A DNA stretch of 64,000 nt from positions 744,001 to 808,000 of the forward strand of contig CAMPQE020000053.1 in the NCBI GenBank assembly GCA_946902985.2, given 5' to 3'. Numbering within the stretch: the first letter of the stretch is position 1; each line of letters begins with the position of its first letter. Of the stretch, positions 31,259 to 42,535 are shown in pieces. The notes under the pieces were generated by a model that searched no databases, had not been told where the DNA came from, and was given only the letters and a program-made list of their open reading frames with translations. Source of the stretch: Meconema thalassinum. Taxonomy: Eukaryota > Arthropoda > Insecta > Orthoptera > Tettigoniidae. The translations under genes and the position numbers were made by a program.

Positions 31259-34200
31259 ATGGAAGAAACCATTCCTAGCTCTATGTGCAAAGAGTATGGA
31301 AAAACTTTTCTTCGAGACTATCATAGGAAGCGACATGAAGTATTGTGTGGTGAATTCCATGAGTGCAAGACCTGTGTTCGTACATCCAACAATGTGTACA
31401 ACGGACGTCGGCATGAAGAATGTTGTAATGTTGTGTCGGCAGCTAAAAGACAAAAAGCGGAGCCTACAAAACATTACCTACTTTCAATGGTCCCTGACAA
31501 AAATGGACCTTCTTGAATATGAGACATCTTTTGAAGGTCGACATAAATCCTATTTCATACGTTGGTTAAGGATTTAAATTCATACCTTAAAGAATCCAAA
31601 CAGCAAATAATACAAGCTATGCAGAAAGAACTAGCAAAACACAAGTCGATAAAAGTTAATATTGTGGCTGAGTGTAGATTAATTCATACGTCCACCAACA
31701 AAATTACAGATCGGCTTCTAAACATGAAATCAGGCCTCTTTTTTTTGGAATCAGACTTAAGTAGTTTCTTGGAAACACAATTTACAAAGTTAACTACAGA
31801 AACGGAAGAATCTGAGCTAAAAGGCAGTAATTGGGCATTGTTAGCAGTGGAAGGATTGCGATTGAAAATAAATAAGTACAATCTCTAGCGTGGTAGCACA
31901 TATATTCCATTTCCAGCAGCTATAAAAGCAAGAAAAGCCTGCATTAATCCTGAACACTTGAAACATGAAAAGTGTTTTAAGTGTGCCATTTTAGCAAAAA
32001 TGGTTAAAAAGAATGCTCAACGCATTAGTAAATGCAAAGATCTGGAAAACAAGAATGATTTTTCAGTAATATCGTTTCCTACGTCCCTAGCTGACATTCC
32101 CAAATTTGTAAAAGCCAACGACATATCCATTAATGTATTTGGACTGGAACAAGACAACAAACTGTTTCCTTTTAAGGTTGTGGATCAAGAGCTGCAAGAC
32201 CATCGCGACCTCCCTCTGCTAAGTTTATCATCCGGCCAGAACCATTACGTCTTTATCAAAGATTTTGATAAACTAGTAAGACAGCAGATTTCGCACCAAG
32301 AACATAAGATATATACGTGTAAACGGTGTTTTACTCACTTTGATAATCGATGTGGACAACAAGGAATGGCAAATTGAAAGAACAAAGACCTTTGTGTGTC
32401 CTGCATGGCATTGCTTGGGTTGAAATACCTATTAAAAACTCCATTGTCAAATTCTTGAATGTTGAAGAATTGCTGAGAATACCTTACGTTTTCTATGCAG
32501 ATTTTGAATGTATACTGTTACCATATCGGACATATCTACCTAATCCTGAGGCAAGTTATACAGTGCCATACCACAGTCATGTTCCTATGAGCTTTGGTAT
32601 ATATGTTAAACCCTCACTTGCTGTGGAGCACATAAAGACAAACACTCCAAGCCAACCTGTTATTTATCGTGGACCTGACGCTGCAGAAAAGTTTATGGAC
32701 TGTTTGATCGCAATAGCTAATGAAATCGATTGCCTTTACAGCTTAAATGTTCCATAGGCCTTAACTCAGGATCAAGAAGCAGAGTTCCAATGTTCTGAAA
32801 CCTGTTATTTGTGTCATAAACCATTTACCTAAGAGGACAGGATAGTTCGACACCTTTGACATATTACAGGGGAATACCGTGGAAGTGCTCATAATAACTG
32901 TAATTTGAGGTGTAAAACACGTAACCCCTTTCCTGTATTTCTACATAATAGCAGTGGCTACGATGCAAATTTCATTGTAAAGCAATAGGGATGTACTACT
33001 TAGAGGGTGGACGTTATCACTAACTCCAAAGAAAAGTACATTTCCTTTACCAAATATGTAGGAAATGTTAAGCTTCGATTTGTGTACACGTTTCGGTTAA
33101 TCCCGAGTAGTTTGGAAAACTTAGTTACAAAGTTAACATTATACCCTGAAACAGACAAGTACTTTGGAAAATAAAACGCATCGTTCATGACTCGTAAAGG
33201 GGTATTTTGTTATGATTACATTCACTCATGGGAAAAGTTAAGTGAAACGTGTTTACCTCCAAAAGAGGTATTCATTAACAAATTAAGTCAAGAAAATGTT
33301 GGTCATGAAGACTATCAACATGCCAAAAATGTCTGGAATCAGTTTAACATTAGGCCTAAATTCTAGGGGAATATAGTGACCTCTACCTAACTTCAGATGT
33401 ACTTCTTCTTGCAGACAGCTTTGAAACTTTTCGAAACAAAACATTAGAAACACACCGAGTGGATGCTGCTCACTTCTTTACTTCACCTGGTTTAAGTTTC
33501 GAGGCAATGCTCCTTTACACTGGAATTGAATTGAAATTGCTACAGGATTACGATCAGATTCTTTTAATCGAGTCTGGAATACAAGGAGGCATAGGCCAGG
33601 TGTCTCATCCGTATTTTGAAGCTAACAATAAATACATGGAAACCTATGATTCGGAGAAACCATCGCAGTTTATTACCTATGATGATGCCATCAACCAATT
33701 CGGGTGGGCTATGTGCCACTCTCTTCCTTATGGTGGATTTCAGTGAGTTTCTCCAGATGCTGTTGATCTAGAAAAACTAAAGGAAGACGATCCTGTGGGA
33801 TACATTTTAGACGTTGATGTTGATTACCCATCTGACCTTTATGATCTACACAACGATTTACCTTTCCTACCAGAGTGTACACAACGATTCGTCTCTGAAA
33901 AAAAACGAATTCCTCATCTTGGAAATCGCAGGCGATACGTTGTTCACTACATGGCACTTAAACAGGCTCTAGATCATGGACTAAAATTGGTAAAAATTCA
34001 TCGTGTGTTAAGGTGTTAACAAAGACCTTGGCTAAAGGCATACGTTGATTTTAATAACAACCTTCGAAAGCAAGCAAAAAATGATTTTGAGAAAAATCTG
34101 TACAAATTATTCAACAATGCCATGTATATCAAGACAAGTTGGATTTCCTAGAACGCCTGGTTACATCTGATTATCCTACTTATCACATATGTTACTCTAC

Positions 34201-34563
34201 ATCAAACAAGAAAACATTGGGGAAATTTAAAGACTAGGCTTGTGGACAAATTTTAAAAGCATTTGTTGGACCTAGAGCTAAAATGTACGCTCTGACCATA
34301 AATGGCAAATAAATCAAAAAGATTAAAGGTATTAGCAGAGGTGCCGTCAAAATTTGTATAAGATTTCAAGATTATAAGGATTGTATTATGAAAAACGAGA
34401 TAAAAAGAATACCAATGAACATTATTGCTTCTAAACAACATGACATATCATCTTTAAGGCTAAACAAAATTGCTTTGTGTCCTGGTGATGATAAAAGAGT
34501 GATTGATGCTGATGGTATAGGTACACATGCCTATGGTCATTACTCAATCATTGACCATGCTTA
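31259..34563 (+). pseudogene. Family B DNA polymerase (DNA_pol_B_2 type), broken
   Basis: A DNA-copying enzyme of the protein-primed type, decayed but readable. In order: a Cys/His finger-like start (31286-31350), a helical region (31562-31885) with SNWALLAVEGLRLKI and RGSTYIPFPA, and a CKRCFTHF zinc knuckle near 32316. Next are the exonuclease I motif YADFEC (near 32494), a Cys/His insert CYLCHKPF...HNNCNLRC (32800-32915), exonuclease II LHNSSGYDANF (near 32943) and IQGGIGQ (near 33575, the YxGG-like region). Motif A is DVDYPSDLYDLH (near 33815) and motif [13 protein letters not shown] (near 34095). At 34124 the reading jumps from NNAMY to the C-terminal region; motif C is missing through an internal deletion at a shared ATGTATATCAAGAC. 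Many stops and shifts are present. Polinton/Maverick or a DNA virus relative is the likely source. Confidence 0.85.
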
Positions 34564-35428
34564 AAGAGTTAAGTAATGAATATGAAAATGCTTTACCTGC
34601 ATCTAGCAAATACATAAACCAAACAATTTAAACAAAATAAAACAATAGCACTAAAAATAAAAAACAGTACCAATCAAGCAACAAGAAAAGAAAAAAAGGT
34701 ATTCATACTTTAGAATAAAAAAATAGAAAACAAATAAATCCAACTCTACAGTTTATAACAAAAACACCTCTCCCCACTCCTAATGCAAAATGAACTTTAT
34801 ACATGGACTGAATCAAAAACATGTAAACAACATAAATTGGAAAATCCATGTTTCCCTAATGACAAAATACAAAAACTTAAAACCGGCCTTTTTTTAAACT
34901 GTAAATTGGAAATTGGTAAATTGCAATGTAAGAAATATGAAACTGAAAAGAAAAAAAAAATGAATAAAAACTTTTTACTTTTTAAAACATAACTGACTTG
35001 GTAATATTGTAAGCTGGTTGTGCGTAGCGAACATCTTGCACAGTAGCCACAGTGCAGGTGTTAGCTTTACCTTACTCTCTATAAGACTAGCATAAAGATA
35101 ACCCTTACATACTTAGGGTGTGTTGATTAGCCCTTGGCTTAGCTTTAAAGGTTAGGTTAGGTTAGGTATGTGACCTTGTAGATTACTCTGTTTGGAAAAT
35201 CTAAAATGTAAAATATAAAACAAAATATAAAATATAAAATGTTAAAACTAAAATCTTAAAATAAAAAAATCTAAAATGTAAAAAATAGTAAATCTTACAT
35301 GCATTAAATTAAATCTTTAAATAAGGTTTCTGTGGGTTAGGTTAGGTTACATAAAGTTAGGTTAGGTTATAACTAAGTTAATTATTCGTGCTCCCACATT
35401 TGCTATCACTTTTTGCTTTCGACATTTG

Positions 35429-35459
<31 letters not shown>

Positions 35460-36132
35460 ACACACTTTTTTGCTCCCACATTTCTGTCTCACTTTTTGCT
35501 ACCACTTGTTGCTCCTTATTTGCTCCCTCCTTCAAGTTATGTTAGGTTAGGTTAGGTAAAGTTAGGTTAGGTTATGTAAAGTTAGGTATGGTTAGGTTAG
35601 CATGCCATATGTGCAAGTGGTTGCGTGCAGTAACCATTTTGTGCATTAGCCCTGTGCTAAAATAAACTATTAAATAAATAAAAATTTATAAGTTAAAATT
35701 TAAAAACAAATGTTCGGTCTATGACCTGGTAGTTTACTCGTTTTTGCAAAATCTAAATTCTATATTAAAATGTAAAATATAAAAATATTAAATTAAAATC
35801 TTCAATTTAAATCTAAAATGTAAATAAGAAAATCTTACATGCATTTAATTTGAATGTTTGAGTTAGGTTTCTTTGGGTTATAGAATTTTTGAGTTACTGA
35901 CCTTGCAGTTTAGTGCTTTGGCACAATAAATAAAAAATAAAAAGAAATATCCATTTAGTAACGTTACACAGTCGACCTCTCCCTGTGACGTCTTCCACAG
36001 TCTGCGAGTGTGGCAGCCATCTTGCACATTAGCCCCTGTGCCAGCTAGGACTGTCCCCTCCATAAGAATAACATAGGGCTGGTTGCGCACGGCGGCCATC
36101 TTGCCCATTAGGCCCTGTGCCAGAACCGCTCT
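34128..36132 (-). repeat. Right terminal inverted repeat
   Basis: This is the inverted counterpart of the left arm. It starts within the polymerase 3' end and runs to the CCGCTCT terminus. It differs by a 135-bp insertion (35393-35527) and an extra ~70 bp near 36040-36110 that duplicates the end motif. It holds TTAGG runs (35150-35165, 35336-35370, 35535-35600). Confidence 0.8.
35393..35527. repeat. Poly(C)-(CA)n segment present only in the right arm
   Basis: A run of about 17 C is followed by (CA)n, bounded by TGCTCCCACATTT repeats and TGCTACCACTTGTTGCTCC. The left arm lacks it, so it arose after the arms duplicated. Confidence 0.6.
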
Positions 36133-36285
36133 ATTTATCCTACTAACATTATACAAACTTTGTTGACAGTGTTCTCTTTTCTCTGTTCTCGACTTTCGCA
36201 CTAGTATTGTCCATTCCTTTATCCATTTTTGTGTTTTGTTCTCTTCCCGGTACTTTTGCTCAATGTTTATTAGTTATTGCTACCG
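36133..36285 (+). pseudogene. Possible resumption of LINE-gamma
   Basis: The reading IYPTNIIQTLLTVFSFLCS follows in frame from CDYRH at 26337 if the polymerase element is removed without any duplication. No well-known motif is present, so support is limited to frame continuity and absence of stops for about 25 codons. Confidence 0.35.
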
Positions 36286-36289
36286 CTTG

Positions 36290-36480
36290 GCGGTGAGCGG
36301 GAATGAAATAACTCAAGATACGATACGATCTGCAGTTCGCTACTCCTGTGGGAGTCCGGCCACGAAACATCAAGAGCCTGCTGATGAGCCAGCTTGGTGT
36401 ACCTGGGCGAAACCACACACAAGACACGGCATAAAAATGGACCGTGAAAGCCAATATACCAAACAACGGTTAGTTTGAGT
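36290..36480 (+). ncRNA. Hammerhead-like motif H5, canonical catalytic boxes
   Basis: GCAGTTCGCTACTCCTGTGG leads to GAGTC, a short hairpin CGG...CCTG, CTGATGAG (36381-36388), stem II CCAGCTTGGTGTACCTGGG, CGAAAC (GAAA 36409-36412) and CACACACAAGACACGG. The downstream arm is shortened (ACCGTGAAAGCCAATATACC). Catalytic boxes are perfect but stem III (GTGGGAGT with ACCACACAC) pairs poorly. 36481-36615 has nothing recognisable. Confidence 0.65.
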
Positions 36481-36615
36481 ACAGACACGAACTCGTATCC
36501 ATGATAAAGGCTGCTGCAATGACGTGGAGAAACAATCACCAATACACGACGCGGCTCCATCCAGTAAGCCTAGATAATAAACTAGACACCGGCCATAAAA
36601 GTCCACGGTCTAAAC

Positions 36616-37785
36616 TATTTCTCTTCGTCAGAACGAGGATGTCATCATCAAAGTGGTGGAAGAAAAGAAATCTGTAATTGAAAATAAGAAGTCCGATGTC
36701 GTTCCATGGGAATAGAAGTATATGTCATGGGAAGTAGCCCAAACATTTGAGGCATTGACAGGTTGAAGAAGGCCGGTCAAATATTTACGGGATACGTATG
36801 AAATCATGAAGAAAAGAGCGAAGGTGGAGCTGACTAAATAATAAAAAAACAGGGTTTCTGACGGGTGGAGAAAGAACTGCTCATGTGGAAAAACGTATTT
36901 CTTTAATGGGAACATCGGCTGAGGGACTGTGCAATCCGTTTGATGGAGATAGAATAGGCAAGTTTAAAGATACGGTTATGAATGTACTCTGGCAATTTAA
37001 AATTGTTTAAAGGTTAGCATGAAAAAGTACTTTTCATATTTTACTTAACAAATATAAAATTGTGATTTTATTTTTCAGATAGGTGAAAGAGAAGCCAGAG
37101 GTACTATTTGGATAGCCTTCATGATGATAATTGTTGTTGTAAGGGGCGGAACAGCGAGGTCATCTCTCCTATTTATGACACACACAAAATATATTTTAAT
37201 ACTTTATTGAATTGAATTCTTCAATATGTTGAATAGGATGATTCTTTTATTTTATTGCCTTAGCATACGCTCGACTGGCTAATCCAGCAGTCTCAGTAAG
37301 TAATCGCTAGGTCACATAAGGTGACTTTATGGTCAGAAATACAGTATAGCGATAGACTTAAGTGGAATGTTGGTAAAAGTATGTAGATTATATTTCTTAA
37401 ACGCTAGGACTAGGACTAGAGTGTATTTGATGACGTAAGAACAGTGATATTATGATTAATACAGAATATTATGTTACTTATTATATACCGTACATTTTGT
37501 TGATCATAGGTAGACTCATTAGGGGAAGCTCAAACCTCATGGTCCAGCTGGTCGCCAGTGCTGCTACGAGCAAACTCTTATGTTCACAACACGATGGGCA
37601 ATCGAAGATAAAAAGGACAAAAGACAGGATCAGGGCAAGAAAGTCGAGGATATTCTCTAGAGGAACAGAGAGTGTACTTCGCAGAAGAACAGAAGAGAGC
37701 ACATGAGAGACACAAGTTGGAGCGGGAGAAGCACAGCTGGGAACGGGAAGAGCACACTTTGAGAACGAACTTGCCTCAAATTTAA
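36616..37785 (+). pseudogene. Myb/SANT-like protein of a PIF/Harbinger element
   Basis: The frame at 36630-36830 reads NEDVIIKVVEEKKSVIENKK, then a stop, SWEVAQTFEALTG, and PVKYLRDTYEIMKKRAKVEL. This is the Myb/SANT-like DNA-binding domain whose gene accompanies the Harbinger transposase and helps its import and end binding. A charged C-terminal part (KRTKDRIRARKSRIF, near 37610) is compatible with the same protein. Stops interrupt it. A fragment of a SINE-like repeat, GTTGTTGTAAGGGGC, lies at about 37120-37180. The convergent transposase at 37990-38720 supports the assignment. Confidence 0.6.
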
Positions 37786-37989
37786 TTAGGAAATATCTCA
37801 TCCATAGATACCACTGTAATTAGATAGGCTACTACACGTAATTTAAGTTACAACTATCTACAATAATTTAAATAAAACAAACTGCATTTGCAGAGTTCCT
37901 TTCATTGTGTTTCAGACTGGGAAGCTAAGGATGTGAGAAAAATTCCTGAATGAAAGTGTCTCATACTAGAGTGTGCGAATGTAGATCTT

Positions 37990-38720
37990 GAAGGAATGGT
38001 AAATCTGTATAGAATTCATCAACAATTGGTTTATCCAGGGGAGGTTTATCATCACCTTGCTGTTGAGCAACGTTATGAAGTAGGCCTACCGCACAAGCAA
38101 CAATAACGGCCATTGTCGTGTCGACTTTTGATCTGAGTCCCAGCGATAAGACAGGAATTCGTCCTTTCCAAACTCCAAATACGCTCTACAACATTTCGTG
38201 TGCGGATGTGTGATTCATTGTACAGATTTTTAGTCCTGTTTGAGCGGTTATCAAGTGGTGTCAATAAGTCATAAGCGCAGTCTCCAAGAACTACGGAGTC
38301 TTTAAAATCCCCTCTTTCCAATCGAACTCTTGACCTGCTGTTTATCATGCGATTAGCCAGCCCAGCAATGTCATCAATGCAGAGATTCATATCAGACATA
38401 ACCTGCATATTCATGCAAAAGTATAATTTCCTATTTCTATAAAATTCAGCAACATTTCCACTGGGTGACTGAATTCGTACATGCGTGCACTCCAGAGCCT
38501 ACAGCATTTTAGGAAGCCCCACTACCTGATAAAGAACAAGTTTTGTGATGGTAATTTGCCTTCTGTCTCCGGAAGTCGGATCTATTCCTCCTCAAGCCTT
38601 GCGATTGCCACACTCACTCCCTTCACTATCTCAGAAGCTGCTGCTGTACTAACTCCAATAAAATCCGTAAGTGCAATCATCAAACTTCCTGATGCATAAA
38701 ATCGAGGAGTATAAGTAACA
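37990..38720 (-). pseudogene. PIF/Harbinger (HARBI1-like) transposase, broken
   Basis: Minus-strand blocks in order: FYASGSLMIALTDFIGVS and AAASEIVKGVSVAIARL (38690-38590), IRLPETEGKLPSQ, a damaged region where the first DDE aspartate box would lie (WSARMYEFSHP), MNMQVMSDMNLCIDDIAG (38414 down) and ERGDFKDSVVLGDCAYDLLTP with the second aspartate. Then comes YNESHIRTRNVVERIW with the glutamate, and in another frame MAVIVACAVGLLHNVAQQ. This matches HARBI1/PIF transposases throughout. At least two frame shifts and a stop inactivate it. Confidence 0.85.
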
Positions 38721-38856
38721 GTTGGTCCATAGGTATCATCGCATTATTACTGTAGGAGGAAGTTTAAGGTCAGAGTGTGCGACTGGTAAATTGTTTAATA
38801 TTAGATATAAACACAAGCGAATCGCATTCTACAAACTATATTATATAAATAAACTA

Positions 38857-41512
38857 GCTGTACCCGGCATGCGTTGCAATGCCAATCAAAGAAAATGTTG
38901 GCGTTGTAACTTTGTGTGTTGAAGTGCTTTTAGATTCCCAATATTTATTTATTTTCCGTTAAACTCCTCTAAACTATTGTAAAATTGATTTACTATCTCA
39001 AAAAAATGGGAGCGTGCTCAACAACTCACCAAAGTTCCATCGCAATGAAATAAATGGTATATGAACGCATACGGGACTTTGCTGAAAAGATTCGAGCGCC
39101 ATCACACATTTGTTGAATATACTCGTATGCTACCTATTGTAAAATGGATTTATTAAGTCGAAAACCTTCCCTGGCGTGCACAAAACAACTCATGAACGAT
39201 TCATCGCAATCGGATGAATGGCATATGAACGCATACGGTATTTTGTTTAAACGATTCACGCGCCTTCACTCATTTGTTGAATCTTTCGTGCGCCACCCAT
39301 TGAAAAACGGATTTACTAATTCATACACCTTCGCAGGACTGAACTCAACTCACCAACGTTTTATCACAATCGGATGAATGGTAAATGAACGCATACGGGA
39401 CTTGGTTGAAATGATTCACGTGCTGTCGCTCATTAGTTGAATGTACTCGTGCGCTACCAATTGTAAAATGGATTTACTAAATCAGAAATATTTGCGGGAG
39501 TGGAAAAAACATACCGTATCTCTAAATTTCATTGCAATCGCATCAATGGTATATGAACACATACGATTTATTTTAAACGATGCGCGCGCCGTTACTCATT
39601 TGTTGAATCTACTCGTGCGCTAGCTATTGTAAAAAAGGTTTACTAAGTCAGAAACCTTTCCTGGAGTGTGCACAACAATCCAACCAGAGATTCTTAGCAA
39701 TCGGATGAATGGTATGTGTACGCTACGTTACTTTGTTTAAGTGATTCGCGTGCCGTCGATCATTTGTTGAATCTACATCTGCGATACCTATTGTAAAGTG
39801 GATGTACTAAGCCAGAAACCTTCCCTGAAGTGTACACAACATCTCACCCAAGTTTTATCGCTATCGAACGAATGGTATATGAACGCATACGGGACTTTGT
39901 TGAAACGCTTCGCGCGTCTTCGCTCATTTGTTGAATCTTCTTGTGCGCTACCTATTGTAACATGGACTTACTAAGCCTGAAACTTTCCCTGGAGTGTACA
40001 CAACAATTCACCCAAGTTTAGTCGCTATCGGACGAATGGTCTATGAACGCATACGGGACTATATTGAAACACTTCGCGCGTCGTCGCTCATTCGTTTAAT
40101 CTACTTGTGCGATACCTATTGTAAAGTGCATTTACTAACCCAGAAACATTCCCTGAAGTGTACACAACATCTCACCCAAGTTTGATCGCTATCAGACGAA
40201 TAGTATATGAACGCATACGGGACTTTGTTGAAACGCTTCACGCGTCGTCGCTCATTTGTTGAATCTACTCGTGCGCTACCTATTGTTAAGTGGATTTACT
40301 AATCCAGAAACCTTCCCTGATGTGTACACAACAACTCACCTAAGTTAGTCGCTATCCGACGAATGGTATATGAAAGCATACGGGACTATGTTGAAACACT
40401 TCGCGCGTCGTCGCCCATTTGTTTAATCTACTTGCGCGATACCTATTGTTAAGTGGATTTACTAACCCAGAAAGCTTCCCTGAAGTGTACACAACATCTC
40501 ACCCAAGTTTGATCGCTATCAGACGAATAGTATATGAACGCATACATGACTTTGTAGAAACGCTTCGCACTTCGTCGCTCATTTGTTGAATCTACTCGTG
40601 CCCTACCTATCGTAAAGTGGATTTACTGAGCCAGAAACCTTGCCTGAAGTGTACACAACCACTCACCCAAGTTTCATCGCTATCGGACGAATGGTATGTG
40701 AACGCATACAGGACTTTGTTGAAACGCTTCGCCCGTCGTGGCCCATTTGTTGAATCTACTCGTGCGCTACCTATTGTTAAGTGGGTTTACTAAGCCAGAA
40801 ACCTTCCCTGATCTGTACACAACCTCTCACCCAAGTTTCATCGCTATCAGACGAATAGTATATGAACGCATACGGGACCTTGTTGCAACGCTTCGCGAGT
40901 CGTCGCTCATCTATTGAATCTACACGTACGCTACCAATTATAACATGGATTTACTAAGCTAGAAACCTTGCCTGTAGTGTACACAACCTCTCTCCCAAGT
41001 GTCATCGATATTGGACGAATGGTATGTGAACGCATACAAGACTTTGTTGAAAAGCTTTGCCCGTCGTTGCTCATTTGTTGAATCTACTCGTGCGCTACCT
41101 ATTGTTAAGTGGATTTACTAAGCCAGAAACCTTACCTGAAGTGTACAGAACATCTCACCCAAGTTTCATCGCAATGGGATGAATGGCATATGAACGTATG
41201 TGGGACTTTCTTGAAACAATCGCACTCCATTTTGTTGAAGCTACTCGCGCGCCATCTATAGTAAATTGCACTGTGCACAACAACATACCAACATTTGATC
41301 GCAATCGGATGAATTGTATATGAACGCATCGCCATTACGCATTTGTTTAAACTACTCGCGCGCTATCTATTTTGAAATGGATTACCTTTGCCTATAAACC
41401 TCCCGGAAGTGTTTACAACAACTCACCAAAATTTGATCGCAATCGGATTAATGGCTTATGAACGCATAGAAACGAACATACTGACATTCCTTTATATATA
41501 TATATATATATA
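38857..41512. mobile_element. Non-autonomous element built of ~164-bp repeats
   Basis: It opens with ACTAGCTGTACCCGGCATG, a phrase I associate with dispersed insect elements, and closes with ACATTCCTTTATATATATA. Between 38990 and 41440 lie about 15 degenerate units of 163-166 bp, marked by CACCCAAGTTT near 40011, 40177, 40667, 40832 and 41159, together with GAACGCATACGGGACTT and TTGTTGAATCTACTCGTGC. No coding region is supported. Class unknown. 41513-42310 shows nothing recognisable. Confidence 0.75.
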
Positions 41513-42311
41513 AGATATGGCCTACAGTAACTTTGAACTTACCTTTTGGTCCTATGAAGAATCTCTGCATTTATACAACCAAGAACTAGTCGAACTGAAA
41601 GCTTGATCAAACGGAATCATCTACAAAATCTTGTTCACATAATAATCACGTATCGCCTCCTTATATGAGCAGCATCAGCATTTACGAAGCCCATGAAATT
41701 ACGGATAATTCTAGGCATATTGACGATGTTTGTAATCAGCTGGCGTTAAGATCATAATAGGAAATCTGACAGTAATGCAGTTCTCGCTCTGGTAAAGTTC
41801 AGTGACAGGTAAGGCATATTTTAATATCAGTTTGCAGCTAACCGGGCATTGTAAGAATCAGGTTCCAGTAAACTTGCCGTAAAGTGTCAGTACGAATTTA
41901 ACCGATGATAGTGAAAACGGGCCAATAGAGAGGTGCATATCTTTGAGAAGAACGTTAAGGGCTGTAGTTTCCCGTTGATTTCAGCCATGTAGCAGTGCGC
42001 AGATTAGATATTATTTCACTAATGCTGTAAATGTCTCTACCATCTACGGTACAAGTGAAGCATGGCTAATTCTGTACTGTTACTCCCCTTCAGAAAGAAC
42101 TATTAAAATCTAACCAATTGCGTATGATATCAAAGTTCTACTATTAGCACACATACTTCACCATCAACGTTAGCAAACATTTATTACGAGCAAACTTACA
42201 TCACTAGTCAAATGAAAAATGCACCATATAAAACTTAATTAAGCATCTGCAAATCTTCTGTTTTTTTTAAGATACTGCTATATGGTGGTGAATCCTTGTT
42301 TTTAGCCTACT

Positions 42312-42535
42312 TTCGTGTTCATAATGGCAAAATTAAGCACGGGGATTTCCGCCAACACAACGTTCCTCATTTCTCTACTAGAAAGCGCTATAGTGTACAA
42401 GGAGCTTAGATATCAAACCTGCATGACTTTCATAGTGCTTCAAGGAACAACGAAATTTGACATCCAAGCTACCCTCTGGGTGTCAAATTACAAATCTTTC
42501 ACCCGGCAACCGAGGCCATACGATATCATTATTAT
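42312..42535 (+). mobile_element. 5'-truncated SINE, same family as 22585-22980
   Basis: TTCATAATGGCAAAATTAA ... CTAGAAAGCGCTATAGTG ... CTACCCTCTGGGTGTCAAAT ... CGATATCATTATTATTAG matches the 3' body of the minus-strand SINE at 22.6 kb. The tRNA-like head is absent. Confidence 0.8.

Larger units (their letters stand above)
26338..36132. mobile_element. 9.8-kb element with ~2-kb inverted repeats around a family B DNA polymerase gene
   Basis: The ends are inverted copies: AGGGCGGTTCTGGCACAGGG at 26338 and, in reverse complement from 36132, AGAGCGGTTCTGGCACAGGG. The match runs inward for about 2 kb on the right (34128-36132); the left arm (26338-29931) is longer because of a SINE fragment and a 1.48-kb repeat element inserted in it. 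The only gene is a decayed family B DNA polymerase on plus, and its 3' end lies inside both arms. AG...CT termini and a protein-primed-type PolB are features of Polinton/Maverick elements and related viruses. No integrase, ATPase, protease or capsid gene is visible, and the six flanking bases do not match (CGTCAT, ATTTAT). It is inferred to be a degenerate Polinton-related or virus-derived element inserted in LINE-gamma. Confidence 0.7.
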
